From Omphiscola glabra (Eukaryota; Mollusca; Gastropoda; Lymnaeidae): a stretch of DNA of 64,000 bases. The notes under the pieces are model-generated. The model saw only the letters and a list, made by a program, of their open reading frames with translations, ran no database searches and was not told the origin of the DNA. This document shows positions 61,801 through 64,000 of the stretch, in pieces (position 1 is the first letter of the stretch; the number at the start of each line of letters is the position of its first letter). Location: positions 10,441,674 through 10,505,673 of the forward strand of contig OZ024811.1 of NCBI GenBank assembly GCA_964017045.1, written 5' to 3'. Position numbers and translations under genes: made by a program.

Positions 61801-63338
61801 TTGTCCAACATTAAATTGTTAAAAGGAGAAGTTTTGACAATAACTCTACTACCCTTTGTCTGCTAATGCTTTTTATTCCATGGATATTTCCCACAATTCA
61901 TTTTTATAGCAAATACTTATAAAATTTTAAAAATATTTGTAAAAGCTATAACTGTAACACAGTTTTTCTATCAAGTGTCATTTAGTTGTACTGTGTCATC
62001 CCCCCCCCCCTTTTTTTTTTTCTCCACCTCCACCTAATAGATCCACATGAGTAATTCTATGTCCTCCTTACAGTAACTCTCTGGAAGCCCAGGCACCCAC
62101 AAAGCCCCCCAGGCGGGCTAATGCCAGCAATCGACACTCAATTGCATGTGATGGCAATATGCCTCTACTTGTAACAGAAGATGGTTTCCCCAAGTACGAG
62201 GTGGTCAATATGAATGCAGGTGAATGACTGCTCTCACTGTTGTCATGGAGATGAAATATGATATTGTTCATTGGAAAATTAATTTTCAAAGCTCCTTTTG
62301 GGTCAATATTAAGTTCCTTAAGTTCAATAAATCCTGTTTTGCGCACCTACAAAAGTCTAAATATTATATTTTACAAAATCAAAATCAAAATAAAAAATTT
62401 AAAAAGTTAGATAAAATGTTAACACTTTATAACATCATAGCAGAAAAGAATTTAAAAAATCTCTTCTATCCACTTGACCTTCTCCCCAGTATGTTGAAAA
62501 ATAAGGTTATAAGATAGTAAGCTCAATAACTTTGCCGAGATGGATGAAATTTATTTCACTTAATTTCAATACAGGAATCTGTATTGCTACAGCTGACACA
62601 GTTAACCAATGAATTATCTACAATGACATCTAAATTGCCATCAAATTCATCATCTTGAATCCATTTTTGACAAAATTACTATTGATTGGTGTAAAAAACC
62701 TCAAAATTTGATAAACACCGGACTTTAAACAAGCTATTTTCACTTAAAATTTGTGATTTATCCATTTGGGAATTGTGTATGCATGTTATAATGCGTGCTC
62801 AACTAAGGGAAGATTATTCATGAATTTTTCTTCTTGTTATGTTATATAGACGCCTATCATCATCATGTGGGTATAAAGGTTAAAATTGGTCGACGCCATG
62901 TGGATATTTAGTGTTAAATGAGTTTTAAGTGTTCTAAAAATTATATCCTTAATAATTGGCAAAGGATGTTTTAAAAATAAAATGTCATGTTGGTTAATAG
63001 GATGTTTTATATATAATATGTTATGTGTGTCAATTTCATTGCAGAAGTGGTGCGAAGAAGAAAACCCAAACACAGGGGGCGACACACATCCTCATCGTCA
63101 TCGTCGTCCTCCACCTCCCACTCTGTCGCTATCTCATCCACATCATCTTCAACAACCTCAGAAGACTCGACAAAATCCAAGCGTGTCAGTTTTGCCTCTG
63201 AGGTGTCCTTCCACTCCCCACACCAGTCCCCCAAATGCTCTCCCAAGCGGCAGAGTGACGACACCAAGACAGTGAAGCTGGAGGTGGAAGCCATTGAGAT
63301 GGGAGGAGACATGCTGACATTACATCTAATAGAAGAAA
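46861..63338 (+). CDS. Large Ser-rich protein of unknown family with a C-terminal PP1-docking-type motif, 3'-partial
   Basis: Seventeen phase-compatible exons: 46861-46974, 48434-48671, 48817-50154, 51494-51603, 52038-52205, 52377-52551, 52808-52873, 53366-53583, 53813-53933, 54202-54343, 56234-56429, 56573-56705, 57199-57466, 57759-60994, 61592-61769, 62074-62219 and 63045-63338, giving 2380 residues and continuing beyond the window. The ATG is the first after an in-frame TAG at 46828. Most of the protein is Ser/Pro/Gly/charged and probably disordered. A helical, coiled-coil-like stretch (MQKRAQLRAEFERREKLH) lies near 1015-1040. Short motifs are TSWKEISP (W123), LTTWKDISP (W302), KLCTW (W792), LTTWKQIR (W867), MPADLxxIL twice (1902, 1950), a Cys-rich segment before 1900, KSCLRK (2225) and KRVSFA (2328-2333). 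RVxF motifs recruit protein phosphatase 1 in many scaffolds; that role is inference. No enzymatic domain seen. Exon 11 has a second acceptor 9 bases earlier. Confidence 0.8.
47310..47445. repeat. Dispersed repeat shared with 35960-36245
   Basis: GTTCGTTACTTGAATGCATT, TTTAGTAGATGGGAAGTTCA and CATTGTTTGGCGGGCTATAG have diverged counterparts in the same order at 36010-36235. In intron 1 of the large gene. Confidence 0.6.
48817..50154 (+). other. Exon 3 of the large gene (446 codons)
   Basis: Second-largest exon. It opens right after the acceptor with DVTSWKEISP, contains a Ser run around SSSSSSF, and carries the second TW motif. It closes with the acidic/aromatic stretch FNDYFFDEDFIVQFDGNLQ. 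Unspliced it would run on only 13 codons to a stop at 50193, so a truncated isoform is possible. Confidence 0.75.
50160..50705 (+). mobile_element. Non-LTR retrotransposon 3' end, copy 3, with RT tail and stem-loop
   Basis: 50180-50527 encodes the C-terminal tail of a reverse transcriptase: RIDYKLSVLCHHFFS, YSPLRQLRSS, TKTYGERSFSYCAPKQWNSL, FKTALKTHLFKLYY, then stop. This is a pattern common to CR1/L2-type and related elements. The 3' UTR ends with the 36-nt hairpin at 50647-50682 and an AAT repeat tail. The insertion begins almost at the exon 3 donor. Confidence 0.85.
51205..51370. mobile_element. SPIN/URR1-like non-autonomous hAT element, copy 3
   Basis: Starts CAGTAGTTTTCAACCTTCC, ends GGGTTGAGAACCACTG, and is flanked by a perfect 8-bp duplication GTCTGGAC (51197-51204 and 51371-51378) matching the hAT nTnnnnAn preference. 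In intron 3 of the large gene. Confidence 0.88.
52930..53090 (-). mobile_element. Non-LTR retrotransposon 3' UTR, copy 4, reverse orientation
   Basis: Read on the minus strand it matches 13683-13812 closely (GGGGTGAATATGCATT, TTTATTTTATTGTCACGATT, GTACAGCGCGGTGAG). It stops halfway through the hairpin, so the distal stem arm is missing. Confidence 0.8.
54321..54825 (+). repeat. 63-bp tandem repeat straddling the exon 10 splice donor
   Basis: Eight copies (starts 54321, 54384, 54447, 54510, 54572, 54635, 54698, 54761). Each contains ...GCCACCAACAG|GTCAGAAG. The first lies at the exon 10 end (54343) and its phase joins exon 11. Copies 1-3 are 63 bp, in frame and stop-free, encoding LPELATNRSEDNRLVLFKHTV-like 21-mers. 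Copy 4 is 62 bp and shifts the frame. Confidence 0.93.
54880..56000. repeat. Intronic segmental duplications in intron 10
   Basis: The phrase ATAACATTATGTGTACATAT...AAGTCCT occurs at about 54926 and 54963 and, diverged, at 55770. GTCCTGGCAGT...CTTGAATTTTT...GTTGACTCAT recurs at 54990 and 55798. A further pair (TGTTGATGAATAAA...AAATCCATGGCTATAAAAAT) lies at 55610-55735 and 55885-55995. Confidence 0.7.
57759..60994 (+). other. Exon 14 of the large gene (about 1079 codons)
   Basis: A single giant exon forming nearly half of the visible protein. In order: acidic/His-Gly segment, SPSR/SCSPSRR Ser-Arg-like cluster with a CCGCPC knot, long Ser tracts (around 59270-59320), basic stretches with TSRLQKQSS and SGYAPVKQ, the Cys-rich segment 60018-60171, the two MPADLxxIL motifs (60175, 60319), and an acidic tail SLQEESGHSSGSSNLSYDDF. 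It could also read through the donor to a TAA at 61069. Confidence 0.8.
63045..63338 (+). other. Exon 17 of the large gene, containing RVSF
   Basis: Begins with a basic cluster EVVRRRKPKHRGRH, then an uninterrupted Ser/Thr stretch, then KSKRVSFASEVSFHS with RVSF at 63182-63193, followed by SPKCSPKR and a hydrophobic MLTLHLIEES end. The intron that follows runs past the window. Confidence 0.8.
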
Positions 63339-64000
63339 GTAAGTAAATTTGCTAAGTGAAATCTGGGGGATGGGGCAGACAGGCTGACATTTATTAAATT
63401 ATTAATAAAGAGCCTTAACTCTTTCTATCCGGAATTAATTTCCACATTCTGGCGGAAGTATCTATTTTGCTTATTTGTTACATACTACTATGTTATCTCT
63501 AAACCATCATAACTTTTTGTATTTCATCAGAAAATTTTCAGTTTGGTATGGAATTAAAGGGGAATGCATGCTCTTTACAGAGAATACAGACTTAAGTTTA
63601 AATTTTAATATATAAATGTGATTATGATTTAAGGAAAATAAAAAAACTCACCAAATGTTCACAAAACACCCATTCCAAGTCACACAAAGAGAAATTTATA
63701 ATCTAAAGTGTAAGAAAAATGTTTTTTTCTAAAAACTATATCCATATGTACATCACAAATAATGAAGATCACATTAAAAACAAGAAAAAAAAAATGAAAC
63801 ACCAGAGCACATTATCCATTGTCACAGCCAGAGCACATTATCCATTGTCACAGCCACACTAATAATATCCACAAAAAAACTATTTCCACTGGAGAAAATC
63901 TTTCTATTAGAAAATGTTTGCACTGTATCCTTGTATGTATTAACATTTATTATGGTAAATGGAAAATTTACCATAAATTTGTCATATCTTCTTCATCTGG
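63339..64000. other. Intron 17 of the large gene, open at the right edge
   Basis: No exon seen. A 26-bp unit (CCAGAGCACATTATCCATTG plus GTCACAG) is repeated twice at about 63803-63855. Confidence 0.6.

Overview
The window is animal nuclear DNA: AT-rich, with GT-AG introns, short Ig-type exons and a dense, varied load of transposon debris. I think a lophotrochozoan, most likely a gastropod mollusc, is the best guess. That rests on the style of the repeats and on SPIN-like hAT elements, which I recall being reported from a pond snail. It is an inference from memory, not a database result. All gene models below were built by hand from open frames, splice consensus and phase continuity.

Region 1 (1-24932) holds two tandem, same-strand paralogues encoding basigin/neuroplastin-type glycoproteins. 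Each has extracellular Ig domains, one transmembrane helix carrying a buried glutamate, and a short basic tail. Gene A (1-4761) is cut by the left edge. Gene B (16650-24932) is complete, with a signal peptide and 262 residues. Matching exons run in the same order with the same phases (1,1,1,1,1,2). The gap between them (4762-16649) has no gene I can support. It contains MITEs, minisatellites and a foldback-like composite element at 13193-15005 that holds the ends of two non-LTR retrotransposons.

Region 2 (24933 to about 43850) is a gene-free transposon bed. It contains several hAT-type and other inverted-repeat elements with recognisable target-site duplications, a 20-bp minisatellite near 29.2-29.8 kb, polypurine tracts, and two SPIN/URR1-like hAT elements. 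A third SPIN-like copy lies at 51205.

Region 3 (about 43850-64000) holds one large plus-strand gene. A probable 5' untranslated region near 44 kb leads to 17 coding exons from 46861 to 63338, which give at least 2380 residues before the gene runs off the right edge. The product is Ser-rich and apparently mostly disordered. It has a repeated TW motif, a duplicated MPADLxxIL motif, a Cys-rich segment, a His-rich run and a C-terminal RVSF motif typical of protein phosphatase 1 docking. I do not recognise the family.

The most unusual theme is tandem duplication across 5' splice sites. It occurs at three exon ends of gene A and at exon 10 of the large gene. In the last case the 63-bp unit is in frame and each copy carries a usable donor. 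A flawless 34-copy 18-bp minisatellite also sits 48 bp before a gene B exon.
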